A model generated the notes under the pieces. It did no database searches and had not been told where the DNA came from. It worked only from the letters and a program-made list of their open reading frames with translations. Of a stretch of 5,636 nt of DNA, positions 1-5,258 are shown piece by piece. Origin of the DNA: Lachnospiraceae bacterium (GTDB taxonomy: Bacteria; Bacillota; Clostridia; Lachnospirales; Lachnospiraceae); NCBI GenBank assembly GCA_017476305.1, contig JAFVAA010000669.1, forward strand, positions 1 through 5,636. The letters are read 5' to 3'. The position numbers were made by a program, and so were the translations under genes. Within the stretch, counting starts at the first letter, position 1, and each line of letters opens with the position of its first letter.

Positions 1-553
1 CCAGATTCACAAGCACCGCCGTAATCCCCGCCTTCATTGGCAGTACCGTTTCACTGCATTCCCTTAGGGAACTCGCATACACCATCTGGAGCATAACCGG
101 CGGAAGTGCGAAAAAGATAATCCGCACATAGGTTTTCCCATACAGATAGGTAGCATGTAAATCTCCCCCGTCCTCACTTTTATGCAGATACATATTGATT
201 AGTGTATCCTCAAATGTGAGAAAAAGCACAGCGGCAAGGGCAGAAAGCAAAAATGCCATCCACAGCTTATACCGGAAGGTATGCCGAATTCCCTCCATAT
301 CCCTTTTCCCGAAATACTGTGCCGTAAAAATTCCCACGCCGGAAAGTCCGCCAAACATCATCAAATAGTAGATAAATACCAGTTGATTGATGATGGCGAC
401 CCCCGACATCTGCTCCGTCCCGATTCCGCCTACCATGATATTATCCAAAAGACTGACAAAATTCGTAATTCCGTTCTGAACCATGATAGGAACCGCTATG
501 GTCATGATTCTTTTATAAAAACCTTTATCCCCGATAAACCGTTTGACATTCAT
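1..553 (-). CDS. MATE family efflux transporter, N-terminal part (partial)
   Basis: Inner-membrane antiporter of the MATE (MatE) family, which exports drugs or organic cations in exchange for Na+ or H+. The frame is open for 184 codons from ATG at 553 to the window edge; full members have about 440-460 residues, so the C-terminal 60% is missing. Visible family features are the first membrane helix (residues about 14-33), followed by a conserved-looking DNIMVGG segment (37-43), a second helix (about 51-77) ending in AQYFGKRD (78-85), a third helix (about 97-114), and a fourth (about 142-161) with a PPVM break. The start is fixed by an in-frame TGA 27 nt upstream and a purine-rich AAGGGGAAG stretch about 10 nt before the ATG. 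The substrate cannot be told. Transcription would begin in the 554-823 spacer, where two copies of a perfect or near-perfect dyad lie just upstream, suggesting control by a DNA-binding regulator or an RNA hairpin. The family call is strong on hydrophobic pattern and motifs, not on an alignment. Confidence 0.88.
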   Translation of the reverse strand, partial: MNVKRFIGDKGFYKRIMTIAVPIMVQNGITNFVSLLDNIMVGGIGTEQMSGVAIINQLVFIYYLMMFGGLSGVGIFTAQYFGKRDMEGIRHTFRYKLWMAFLLSALAAVLFLTFEDTLINMYLHKSEDGGDLHATYLYGKTYVRIIFFALPPVMLQMVYASSLRECSETVLPMKAGITAVLVNL

Positions 554-583
554 CCTTTTTCTCTTCCCCTTCCCATTTCACCC

Positions 584-610
584 ATAGTCTCGTACCCTGC
601 ACGAGACTAT
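584..610. repeat. Twin dyad, copy 1 (10-bp perfect inverted repeat)
   Basis: ATAGTCTCGT and ACGAGACTAT are exact reverse complements separated by ACCCTGC. The element lies 31 bp upstream of the MATE start codon and a second copy lies 68 bp further away. In a MATE-sense transcript the stem would extend to about 12 bp through a G-U pair with an AGG loop. It may be a repressor operator, a drug-responsive regulator site or a leader hairpin. There is no T-run after it in the MATE direction, so it is not a terminator. Confidence 0.75.
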
Positions 611-619
611 ATTCCTCAT

Positions 620-643
620 TTATTGCCACGCTTTTTGGCATAA
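620..643. other. Small hairpin between the two dyads
   Basis: TTATTGCCA and TGGCATAA pair, with one bulged base, around a 7-nt loop (629-635). It sits between the two copies of the twin dyad. The MATE-sense strand has a weak promoter-like TTGTTA, 17 bp, ATAAAT arrangement overlapping it, with a poor -10 match. Its role is unknown. Confidence 0.35.
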
Positions 644-651
644 CAACTTGC

Positions 652-678
652 AATGGCTCGTGCCCTGCACGAGACTAT
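652..678. repeat. Twin dyad, copy 2 (diverged left arm)
   Basis: This repeats the 584-610 element with the right half unchanged (CCCTGCACGAGACTAT) and the left arm partly changed. The retained core is CTCGTGC, CCT, GCACGAG (657-673), a perfect 7-bp inverted repeat. Start-to-start spacing from copy 1 is 68 bp, about 6.5 helical turns. The conserved core with diverged flanks fits a protein-binding site better than a recent duplication, but this is inference. Confidence 0.7.
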
Positions 679-725
679 GTTATCATACTGCCCAGACATA
701 ATCAATCATCAGTCCTCACAAAATT

Positions 726-743
726 ACATTGGTTATACAATGT
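726..743. promoter_or_regulatory. ACATTG-N6-CAATGT dyad, candidate operator
   Basis: A perfect 6-bp inverted repeat with a 6-bp spacer ends 15 bp upstream of the -35 box of the metal-repressor promoter. DtxR-family regulators bind dyads and often control their own promoter or the divergent gene, so this is a possible site. It does not resemble the textbook DtxR or MntR consensus, and a 6-bp dyad in AT-rich DNA can arise by chance. Confidence 0.3.
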
Positions 744-758
744 TTTTTCTTCTGATAT

Positions 759-787
759 TTGCAAAGAATCGCTTTTTAGTTTATAAT
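759..787 (+). promoter_or_regulatory. Sigma-A type promoter for the repressor-Uma2 operon
   Basis: The -35 box is TTGCAA (759-764), the spacer is 17 bp, and the -10 box is a perfect TATAAT (782-787). Transcription would start near 794-796, giving a leader of about 30 nt before the ATG at 824. No second promoter is visible before the downstream gene. Confidence 0.8.
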
Positions 788-823
788 AGATAGAAATTCA
801 AGAAAGTGATTGGGGGATATCAT

Positions 824-1213
824 ATGCGTACAAAATCAAATGAATCGGTAGAAGATTACTTAGAGGCAATCCTCATTCTCAGCCAAAAGCTGCCTGTAGT
901 CCGTTCCGTCGATATTGCAAACGAACTCGGCTATAAAAAACCAAGTGTCAGCATTGCGATGAAGAACCTTCGAGAAAAGGACTATATCTATGTCATGGAG
1001 CAGGGATATATCTATCTGACGGATAGTGGGAAAGAAATTGCAGAGATGATTTACGAACGGCACAATTTCTTTAAAGACTGGCTGATCAGTATGGGTGTAG
1101 ATGAAAAAACCGCCGCAGATGATGCATGTAAAATCGAACATGATTTAAGCCCGGAAAGCTATGCAGCGATAAAAAAATACTTTGAAGATCATAAAAATAT
1201 GGACAACCAATAG
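824..1213 (+). CDS. DtxR/MntR family metal-dependent transcriptional repressor
   Basis: Cytosolic repressor that binds DNA as a dimer when loaded with Fe(II) or Mn(II). It has 129 residues: an N-terminal winged helix-turn-helix (about 8-68; recognition region KKPSVSIAMKNL, wing GYIYLTDSGK) and a C-terminal metal-binding/dimerisation domain (about 70-129). It lacks the SH3-like third domain of DtxR and IdeR, and at this length resembles MntR (about 142 residues). By eye alignment, metal ligands are D11 and E14 (MntR D8, E11), H80 (MntR H77), C102, E105 and H106. C102 falls where MntR has a Glu and DtxR has Cys102, so the site mixes both types. I chose ATG 824 because TGGGGGAT lies about 6 nt upstream; an in-frame GTG at 806 would add six residues but has no good ribosome binding site. 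It is the first gene of an operon with the Uma2 gene. The preferred metal and the target genes are not determined. Confidence 0.88.
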   Translation: MRTKSNESVEDYLEAILILSQKLPVVRSVDIANELGYKKPSVSIAMKNLREKDYIYVMEQGYIYLTDSGKEIAEMIYERHNFFKDWLISMGVDEKTAADDACKIEHDLSPESYAAIKKYFEDHKNMDNQ

Positions 1214-1236
1214 CAGGAAAGAAAGGAAGTGTCACT

Positions 1237-1803
1237 ATGCCCGCCTTACAATCAAAGCAGGAAGCCATAACTTTGGAGCAATATGAGACTCTTCCAGAAG
1301 ACAGAAGGGTAGAAATTTTTGAAAATATTGCCTATGATATGGCAAGTCCGTCACAGATTCATCAAACAATTTCTATGGAATTATCAACGATACTAAACAA
1401 CTATATGAAAAGAAAAAAAGGAACCTGTCGGGTATTTTCTGCCCCTTTTGACGTAAAGCTTTCAGACAAGCCGCTTACGATTGTTCAGCCTGACATTATG
1501 GTAATCTGTGACAAAGATAAGCTGGATGGCAAACGATGCAATGGTGCGCCGGACTTTATCATCGAAATCGTATCTCCCACCACCCCTTCCCATGATTATA
1601 TCCGAAAACTCTACTACTATGAACAGTACGGAGTACGGGAATATTGGATTGTGGATCCGCGGCAGAAAACGGTGAACGTCTATTTTTTTGAAAAAAATAT
1701 CATTGGTGTTTCCTACCCTTTTCATGCTACCATAAAAGTCAACCTTTACGAAGATTTATTCATCGATTTTTCTGAGATTGCAGAGAACTTATACGAATGG
1801 TAA
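1237..1803 (+). CDS. Uma2 family (DUF820) PD-(D/E)XK endonuclease-like protein
   Basis: 188-residue protein of the Uma2/DUF820 family, whose fold is that of PD-(D/E)XK nucleases; the biological substrate of the family is not established. Visible family landmarks, in order: RRVEIFEN (24-30), SPSQIHQ with H42, QPDIMVI with D86, PDFIIEIVSP (105-114) carrying the acidic residue E110, D120 and K124 on the following helix, and YGVREYWIVDP (131-141). The active-site set D86, E110 and K124 appears intact, so it is not obviously dead. The length is normal for the family. AAAGGAAG lies about 8 nt before the ATG, and the gap to the repressor stop is only 23 bp, so the two are almost certainly cotranscribed from the promoter at 759-787. 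Such proteins are often multicopy in cyanobacteria and scattered in Clostridia. The family call is firm; activity and role are open. A metal-linked role is suggested only by its neighbour. Confidence 0.88.
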   Translation: MPALQSKQEAITLEQYETLPEDRRVEIFENIAYDMASPSQIHQTISMELSTILNNYMKRKKGTCRVFSAPFDVKLSDKPLTIVQPDIMVICDKDKLDGKRCNGAPDFIIEIVSPTTPSHDYIRKLYYYEQYGVREYWIVDPRQKTVNVYFFEKNIIGVSYPFHATIKVNLYEDLFIDFSEIAENLYEW

Positions 1804-1823
1804 TCTCTTATTAAAATAAATTT

Positions 1824-1852
1824 TAAAAAAAGAGTTTCGCTTGCGAAACTCT
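1824..1852 (-). terminator. Intrinsic terminator reading leftward
   Basis: A perfect 10-bp stem, AGAGTTTCGC and GCGAAACTCT, with a 2-nt gap (1831-1852) is followed on the minus strand by seven T residues. Its orientation suits transcripts coming from aspS, as a backup about 165 nt after the aspS stop. It has no T-run on the plus side, so it is not the Uma2 terminator. Confidence 0.7.
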
Positions 1853-1899
1853 CGCGCCGAGCGCGGTTGCTGTAAGCAACATATTTCCCAACGCGCGAG
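1851..1899. repeat. GC-rich nested stem-loop between convergent genes
   Basis: An outer stem CTCGCGC (1851-1857) with GCGCGAG (1893-1899) encloses an inner hairpin GTTGCT, GTA, AGCAAC (1866-1880). Additional CGCG/GCGC blocks allow alternative pairings. The GC-rich blocks stand out against the AT-rich surroundings and share two bases with the 1831-1852 hairpin. It looks like part of a structured or interspersed palindromic element. No coding frame is evident. Confidence 0.55.
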
Positions 1900-1907
1900 T
1901 GCGCATC

Positions 1908-1971
1908 TTCGGGGAGCTTTTTTTACTATATAGGGAACGAAGTTTCCTATATAGTAAAAGAAGCTCCCGAA
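1908..1971. repeat. Long hairpin, about 30 bp stem with 3-nt loop
   Basis: The left arm (1908-1938) and right arm (1942-1971) pair almost completely around GAA: one bulged G and two positions that become G-U or mismatched pairs. The core is TTTTACTATATAGG against CCTATATAGTAAAA. This is far longer than a terminator needs and resembles a palindromic intergenic repeat. Its right arm overlaps the left arm of the terminator at 1956-1990, so the two cannot form together in one RNA. Confidence 0.75.
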
Positions 1972-1995
1972 AATTTCCAGAGCTTCTTTTTATTA
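1956..1995. terminator. Bidirectional intrinsic terminator for Uma2 operon and aspS
   Basis: AAAAGAAGCTC (1956-1966) pairs perfectly with GAGCTTCTTTT (1980-1990) across a 13-nt loop. On the plus strand a TTTTTATTA tail follows, and on the minus strand the stem runs into TTTTACTATA. It therefore can end both converging transcripts; the aspS stop codon is about 25 nt away. Confidence 0.75.
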
Positions 1996-2015
1996 TCCTA
2001 ATAATCTAATCTTCC

Positions 2016-3779
2016 TTACTGTCTAACCTTAATATGTGTCTCTCTAAGCTGCATCTCCGTCACCTCTCCCGGTGCACCGCACATCAGATCCTGTGCATTT
2101 CCATTCATCGGGAACGGAATGATCTCACGGATATTTTCCTCCTCACGAAGCAGCATGATCATACGGTCTACTCCGGGTGCCATGCCGGCATGTGGAGGCG
2201 CACCGAACTGAAATGCATTATACAGAGCACCGAACTTCTGCTTTAAATCCTCCTCCGTATATCCGGCAATCTCAAAAGCCTTTACCATGATATCGAGATC
2301 ATGATTTCTGACTGCCCCGGAAGAAAGCTCAATTCCATTGCAGACGATATCATACTGATATGCCAGAATCTCCTCCGGCTTTTTCTCATTTAATGCCTCT
2401 AAACCGCCCTGCGGCATAGAAAACGGATTATGTGTAAAGATATATTTCTTTTCTTCCTTATCGTATTCGTACATCGGAAAATCATTGATGTAGCAGAAAC
2501 GGAACGCATTGTTCTCTAAAAGCTCCAGACGTTCCCCGAGCTCATTTCGAATCTGACCGGCATAGAGTGCAGCAAGCTCCTCCCTGTCTGCGATAAAGAA
2601 AATCGTATCTCCTGCCTCCAGTCCTGCGAGTTCTTTCATTTCCGTCTTCATCTCATCCGGGATAAATTTATCAATCGGTCCCTTATAGGTCATATCCTCT
2701 TTGACTTCGAGATAACCAAGTCCGCCCATCCCAATTCCCTGGGCGAATTTTAAAAGCTTTTCATGCTGCCCCTTTGAAAGCTTCGCGTGAACATTGATGG
2801 CACGAACCGTCTTTCCATGGAAAGGCTTAAAGGTACATCTCTGGAAAAAGTCTGTCACGTCGATAATCCGAAGCGGATTTCTTAAATCCGGCTTATCTGT
2901 ACCAAATTCAAGCATCGCCTGCTTATAGCTGATCACAGGATATGGTGCTTTCGTCACCTCATAGCCCTCAGGCGCAAACTTTTCAAAAGTCTCCGTAAGA
3001 ACCTCTTCGCCAATCCGGAATACATCCTCCTGTGTCGCAAAGCTCATTTCGAAATCGAGCTGATAAAACTCTCCCGGCGAACGGTCTGCTCTCGCATCCT
3101 CATCCCGGAAGCATGGAGCAATCTGAAAATATTTATCAAAGCCTGACACCCTCAGAAGCTGCTTATACTGCTGTGGTGCCTGTGGAAGTGAATAAAACTT
3201 TCCCTTAAATTTTCTGGATGGCACGATATAATCTCTGGCTCCCTCCGGGGAAGACGCACAGAGAATCGGTGTCTGAATCTCTAAAAATCCCATCTCTGTC
3301 ATCTTTTCACGAAGAAAGCTTATCACCTTTGAACGAAAGATCATATTGTCACGAACCTTCCAGTTACGAAGATCCAGATAACGGTATTTCAAACGAACAT
3401 CCTCTCTCGTTTCCTTTGACATAATCACTTCAAACGGAAGCTGTCTGTAGACACGTCCCAAAATGTCCACCTGATGCGCCTCCAATTCAATCGTTCCTGT
3501 AGGAATTTTCGGATTATAGGTCTCCTCATCACGTTTCTGGATGACACCTTCTACACTGATGCACTCCTCTCTCGTAATGCCATCCAAAAGAGAGGTATCC
3601 CGCATGACCACCTGCATCACACCATACATATCACGTAAATCGATGAAGGACACGCCGCCATGATCACGGATATTTTCCACCCATCCGGCGATACGAATAT
3701 TTTTATCAATATCTGCCTCCGTAATCTGATCTAATGTTCTTTCACGATACTTGTTCTCTATAGTTACCCTGCTGCTCAT
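2016..3779 (-). CDS. aspS: Aspartyl-tRNA synthetase (AspRS)
   Basis: Class II aminoacyl-tRNA synthetase that charges tRNA-Asp with aspartate in the cytosol; essential. It has 587 residues, the normal size for bacterial AspRS (about 590). In order: N-terminal OB-fold anticodon-binding domain (about 27-110, AGWVENIRDHGG at 31-42), class II catalytic core beginning with the motif 1 region (about 155-171), the SPEGARDYIVPSR loop (177-189), LPQAPQQYKQLL (198-209), motif 2 with FRDEDARADR (224-233) and EFYQLDFEMSF (237-247), the bacterial GAD insertion (about 300-415), and motif 3 GMAPGVDR (532-539) with R539. All key residues seem present. H40 occupies the position of His31 in the non-discriminating Pseudomonas enzyme, where E. 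coli has Leu, so it may also charge tRNA-Asn; E86 aligns with E. coli Lys81 and is not informative. GGAGAT lies 7 nt before the ATG. It has its own promoter and a long structured leader; hisS, a frequent partner in Firmicutes, is not adjacent on either side. Confidence 0.97.
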   Translation of the reverse strand: MSSRVTIENKYRERTLDQITEADIDKNIRIAGWVENIRDHGGVSFIDLRDMYGVMQVVMRDTSLLDGITREECISVEGVIQKRDEETYNPKIPTGTIELEAHQVDILGRVYRQLPFEVIMSKETREDVRLKYRYLDLRNWKVRDNMIFRSKVISFLREKMTEMGFLEIQTPILCASSPEGARDYIVPSRKFKGKFYSLPQAPQQYKQLLRVSGFDKYFQIAPCFRDEDARADRSPGEFYQLDFEMSFATQEDVFRIGEEVLTETFEKFAPEGYEVTKAPYPVISYKQAMLEFGTDKPDLRNPLRIIDVTDFFQRCTFKPFHGKTVRAINVHAKLSKGQHEKLLKFAQGIGMGGLGYLEVKEDMTYKGPIDKFIPDEMKTEMKELAGLEAGDTIFFIADREELAALYAGQIRNELGERLELLENNAFRFCYINDFPMYEYDKEEKKYIFTHNPFSMPQGGLEALNEKKPEEILAYQYDIVCNGIELSSGAVRNHDLDIMVKAFEIAGYTEEDLKQKFGALYNAFQFGAPPHAGMAPGVDRMIMLLREEENIREIIPFPMNGNAQDLMCGAPGEVTEMQLRETHIKVRQ

Positions 3780-3825
3780 CTCTAAATCTCCTATCTTTTA
3801 AAATCATATCCCGGTTTCCCACGGG

Positions 3826-3866
3826 TAATAAAACGTTACAGTTCACACATTCGTGTAAACTGTAAC
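3826..3866 (-). terminator. Candidate attenuator hairpin in aspS leader
   Basis: The 14-bp stem 3853-3866 with 3835-3848 closes a 4-nt loop and, in aspS-sense RNA, contains a single G-U pair. GTTTTATTA follows directly (3834-3826), a short and imperfect U-tract. It is upstream of the aspS ribosome binding site, so termination here would silence aspS. The stem is AT-rich and the U-tract is interrupted, hence moderate confidence only. Confidence 0.45.
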
Positions 3867-3913
3867 AGCACTAAGCCATTGAAAATCGCGCATTGCGCGA
3901 TAGGCTTAGTGCT
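3867..3913 (-). other. Leader hairpin with inner TCGCGC stem
   Basis: AGCACTAAGCC (3867-3877) and GGCTTAGTGCT (3903-3913) form a perfect 11-bp outer stem. Inside is a second perfect hairpin TCGCGC, ATT, GCGCGA (3886-3900), offset to one side, leaving an asymmetric internal loop of 8 and 2 nt. It abuts the attenuator candidate with no gap, as often seen in folded leader RNAs. Confidence 0.6.
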
Positions 3914-3938
3914 TTATTGGCTGAATTTGCACCTTGGG

Positions 3939-3970
3939 ACGGTAGTGAACAGCAGAGTGTTCACTACCGT
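3939..3970 (-). other. Leader hairpin, 13-bp perfect stem
   Basis: ACGGTAGTGAACA (3939-3951) and TGTTCACTACCGT (3958-3970) are exact reverse complements around a 6-nt loop. It is the promoter-proximal hairpin of the aspS leader, beginning about 25 nt after the predicted transcription start. No U-tract follows, so it is not a terminator. Its GTTCAC and GTGAAC segments are complementary to parts of the 3835-3866 hairpin, allowing an alternative fold. Confidence 0.6.
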
Positions 3971-4000
3971 GAGAAATGTAACAATCAAACAACAAGTTTC

Positions 4001-4029
4001 ATTATAACAGAGGTTCAAAGGATTCGCAA
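4001..4029 (-). promoter_or_regulatory. Extended -10 promoter of aspS
   Basis: On the minus strand the -35 box is TTGCGA (4029-4024), the spacer is 17 bp and the -10 box is a perfect TATAAT (4006-4001), preceded by TGT that makes it an extended -10. It lies 38 bp after the asparaginase stop. No clear terminator separates that stop from this promoter, so some read-through into the aspS leader is possible. Confidence 0.82.
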
Positions 4030-4067
4030 GGTTTCCAAAAGCTTTTTTATTATTATTTCGCTTTCGT

Positions 4068-5162
4068 TCACTCCATAAACCTTCTGATATCTGCCCCGTT
4101 ACTAAGTAAAATCCACAGCTTCACATACTGGGAAATCGCCGTTTTATTCCGCAGAGGAATGATTCCAAGTCTCGTATACCCACTCACCGTTTCATAATCC
4201 GTATCCTCTCTGTTCAGTCCCGTCAGATAGATTGGAAGCTTTCGTTTCCCCGCTTTTTCCGCAAAGCTCTTCAAAGACTCCGAAATCCCGATTGTCCCCG
4301 AATGATAGCTTTCCATTAAAATCACTTTCACATCCTCTGAAATTTCCGGATAAACCATCCCGACATAAGGCACGATTCGCAAAATATACGGGCAACCTAC
4401 CGTCAGCATAAATTCCTCCTGCTTCCGGACTTCCTGACGGTCGTTTAACTGGCTTTCCTGCCCAAACCCGGCTCTCTTTTTTTCTCCGGTAAAAATCAAA
4501 TCCTCCGGAAATTTCTCCACCTCGTCTATAAAATCCGGATTCTTTAAAAATCTTCCATCCTCCGTAAAGCTCCCATAAAATCCGTTCCCTGCACTAAATA
4601 CATCTGCAGAATACTCCAGAGAACGCACTAGTCTGGTTCCCCTGTGTATTTTCACCGTCTCCCCCTCATTTGCATAGCTTACAAAAACTCCGTTTTCAAA
4701 GTCTCCCCGGATAAAGTCCACTGCCCCGCAGAAATTCCGTAATCCATTTGCACGCTCATCCTCTAAAGGATACGCACTGGAAACCAGGACAATCGGAATG
4801 GAAGCCTTCGCAAAAAGAAATCCTAAAAAGGCTGCGGTATACTGGAGCGTATCCGTCCCATGCATGATTATGATACCTTCTATATTTTCCGAAACCGCCA
4901 GATATCTTTTCACACACTCCGCCAAAGTGAAAAGCTCCCTTCCCGTAAGATTTTCACTCAGAATGTAATACGGCTCCTCTGAAAGAAATTCGATAAGGGA
5001 CTCCTCTTCCCTTTCCGAATTTCCAGTAAATTTTTTATCTACAGTTTCCTGATACATTTCCAAGAGCCGGAAGGACATATTCTGATCCGGTGCAATCTCT
5101 CCCGTATCCGATTTTCTGCTTCCAATCGTCCCACCCGTAAAAACAGTAACTATTCTTTTCAT
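4068..5162 (-). CDS. Asparaginase family protein (L-asparaginase-like)
   Basis: Member of the bacterial asparaginase/glutaminase family, which hydrolyses L-asparagine to aspartate and ammonia. It has 364 residues and no signal peptide, so it is probably cytosolic like AnsA (type I, about 338). The N-terminal TGGTIGS (9-15) supplies the nucleophile T12, and MHGTDT (100-105) supplies T103 and D104. The C-terminal domain ends in a helix TAISQYVKLWILL (341-353) typical of the family. Alignment to E. coli AnsA (T14, T91, D92, K163) places R180, in RGTRLVR, where the catalytic lysine is expected; Y24 aligns with E22. A charged, poorly conserved-looking stretch (about 227-250) joins the domains. Activity is therefore likely but not certain. 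The start is supported by GGAGGGG about 10 nt upstream. It sits 96 bp after the glycosidase stop with no visible terminator, so it may be cotranscribed with it. Confidence 0.86.
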   Translation of the reverse strand: MKRIVTVFTGGTIGSRKSDTGEIAPDQNMSFRLLEMYQETVDKKFTGNSEREEESLIEFLSEEPYYILSENLTGRELFTLAECVKRYLAVSENIEGIIIMHGTDTLQYTAAFLGFLFAKASIPIVLVSSAYPLEDERANGLRNFCGAVDFIRGDFENGVFVSYANEGETVKIHRGTRLVRSLEYSADVFSAGNGFYGSFTEDGRFLKNPDFIDEVEKFPEDLIFTGEKKRAGFGQESQLNDRQEVRKQEEFMLTVGCPYILRIVPYVGMVYPEISEDVKVILMESYHSGTIGISESLKSFAEKAGKRKLPIYLTGLNREDTDYETVSGYTRLGIIPLRNKTAISQYVKLWILLSNGADIRRFME

Positions 5163-5258
5163 AACAATTTTTCCCCTCCATTAGAAACGGTTCATAAATT
5201 ACTTTAAACGGCCTGCCCGATGGTTTTTGGAATGCAAAAGCAGTAAACTATGTTATTT

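Larger units (their letters stand above)
3780..3995 (-). promoter_or_regulatory. Structured aspS leader (three tandem hairpins)
   Basis: From the predicted start near 3994-3996 to the aspS ATG the RNA is about 215 nt, long for a simple 5' UTR, and is occupied by three hairpins (3939-3970, 3867-3913, 3835-3866) plus a weak 4-bp stem at 3810-3825 ahead of the ribosome binding site. Aminoacyl-tRNA synthetase genes of Firmicutes are often controlled by T-box leaders, but I do not find the T-box sequence (AGGGTGGNACCGCG type) here. The layout suggests attenuation or another leader mechanism; the signal is unknown. The reverse strand of this stretch holds no credible gene. Confidence 0.55.

Noticed and set aside
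281..643. Plus-strand open frame of 120 codons
   Set aside because: It lies antisense to the MATE gene, has no ribosome binding site, and its product is rich in His, Pro and Ile with no family resemblance.
584..678. CRISPR-like repeat pair
   Set aside because: Only two copies, each internally palindromic and not identical, with one spacer-length gap; no array and no cas genes.
806..823. Upstream GTG start for the metal repressor
   Set aside because: The GTG has no clear ribosome binding site, whereas TGGGGGAT is well placed for the ATG at 824, whose product begins like other family members.
860..1268. Minus-strand frames opposite the repressor gene
   Set aside because: They are antisense to a well-supported gene and encode Phe/His/Cys-rich sequences without recognisable domains.
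1462..1725. Minus-strand frame opposite the Uma2 gene
   Set aside because: Antisense shadow of a clear family member; no start signal.
3780..3995. T-box riboswitch upstream of aspS
   Set aside because: The conserved T-box sequence and a stem I with an evident Asp specifier loop could not be found; the leader is reported as an unassigned structure instead.
3893..4078. Plus-strand 61-codon frame
   Set aside because: It runs through the hairpins and the promoter of the aspS leader on the opposite strand, and has no ribosome binding site.
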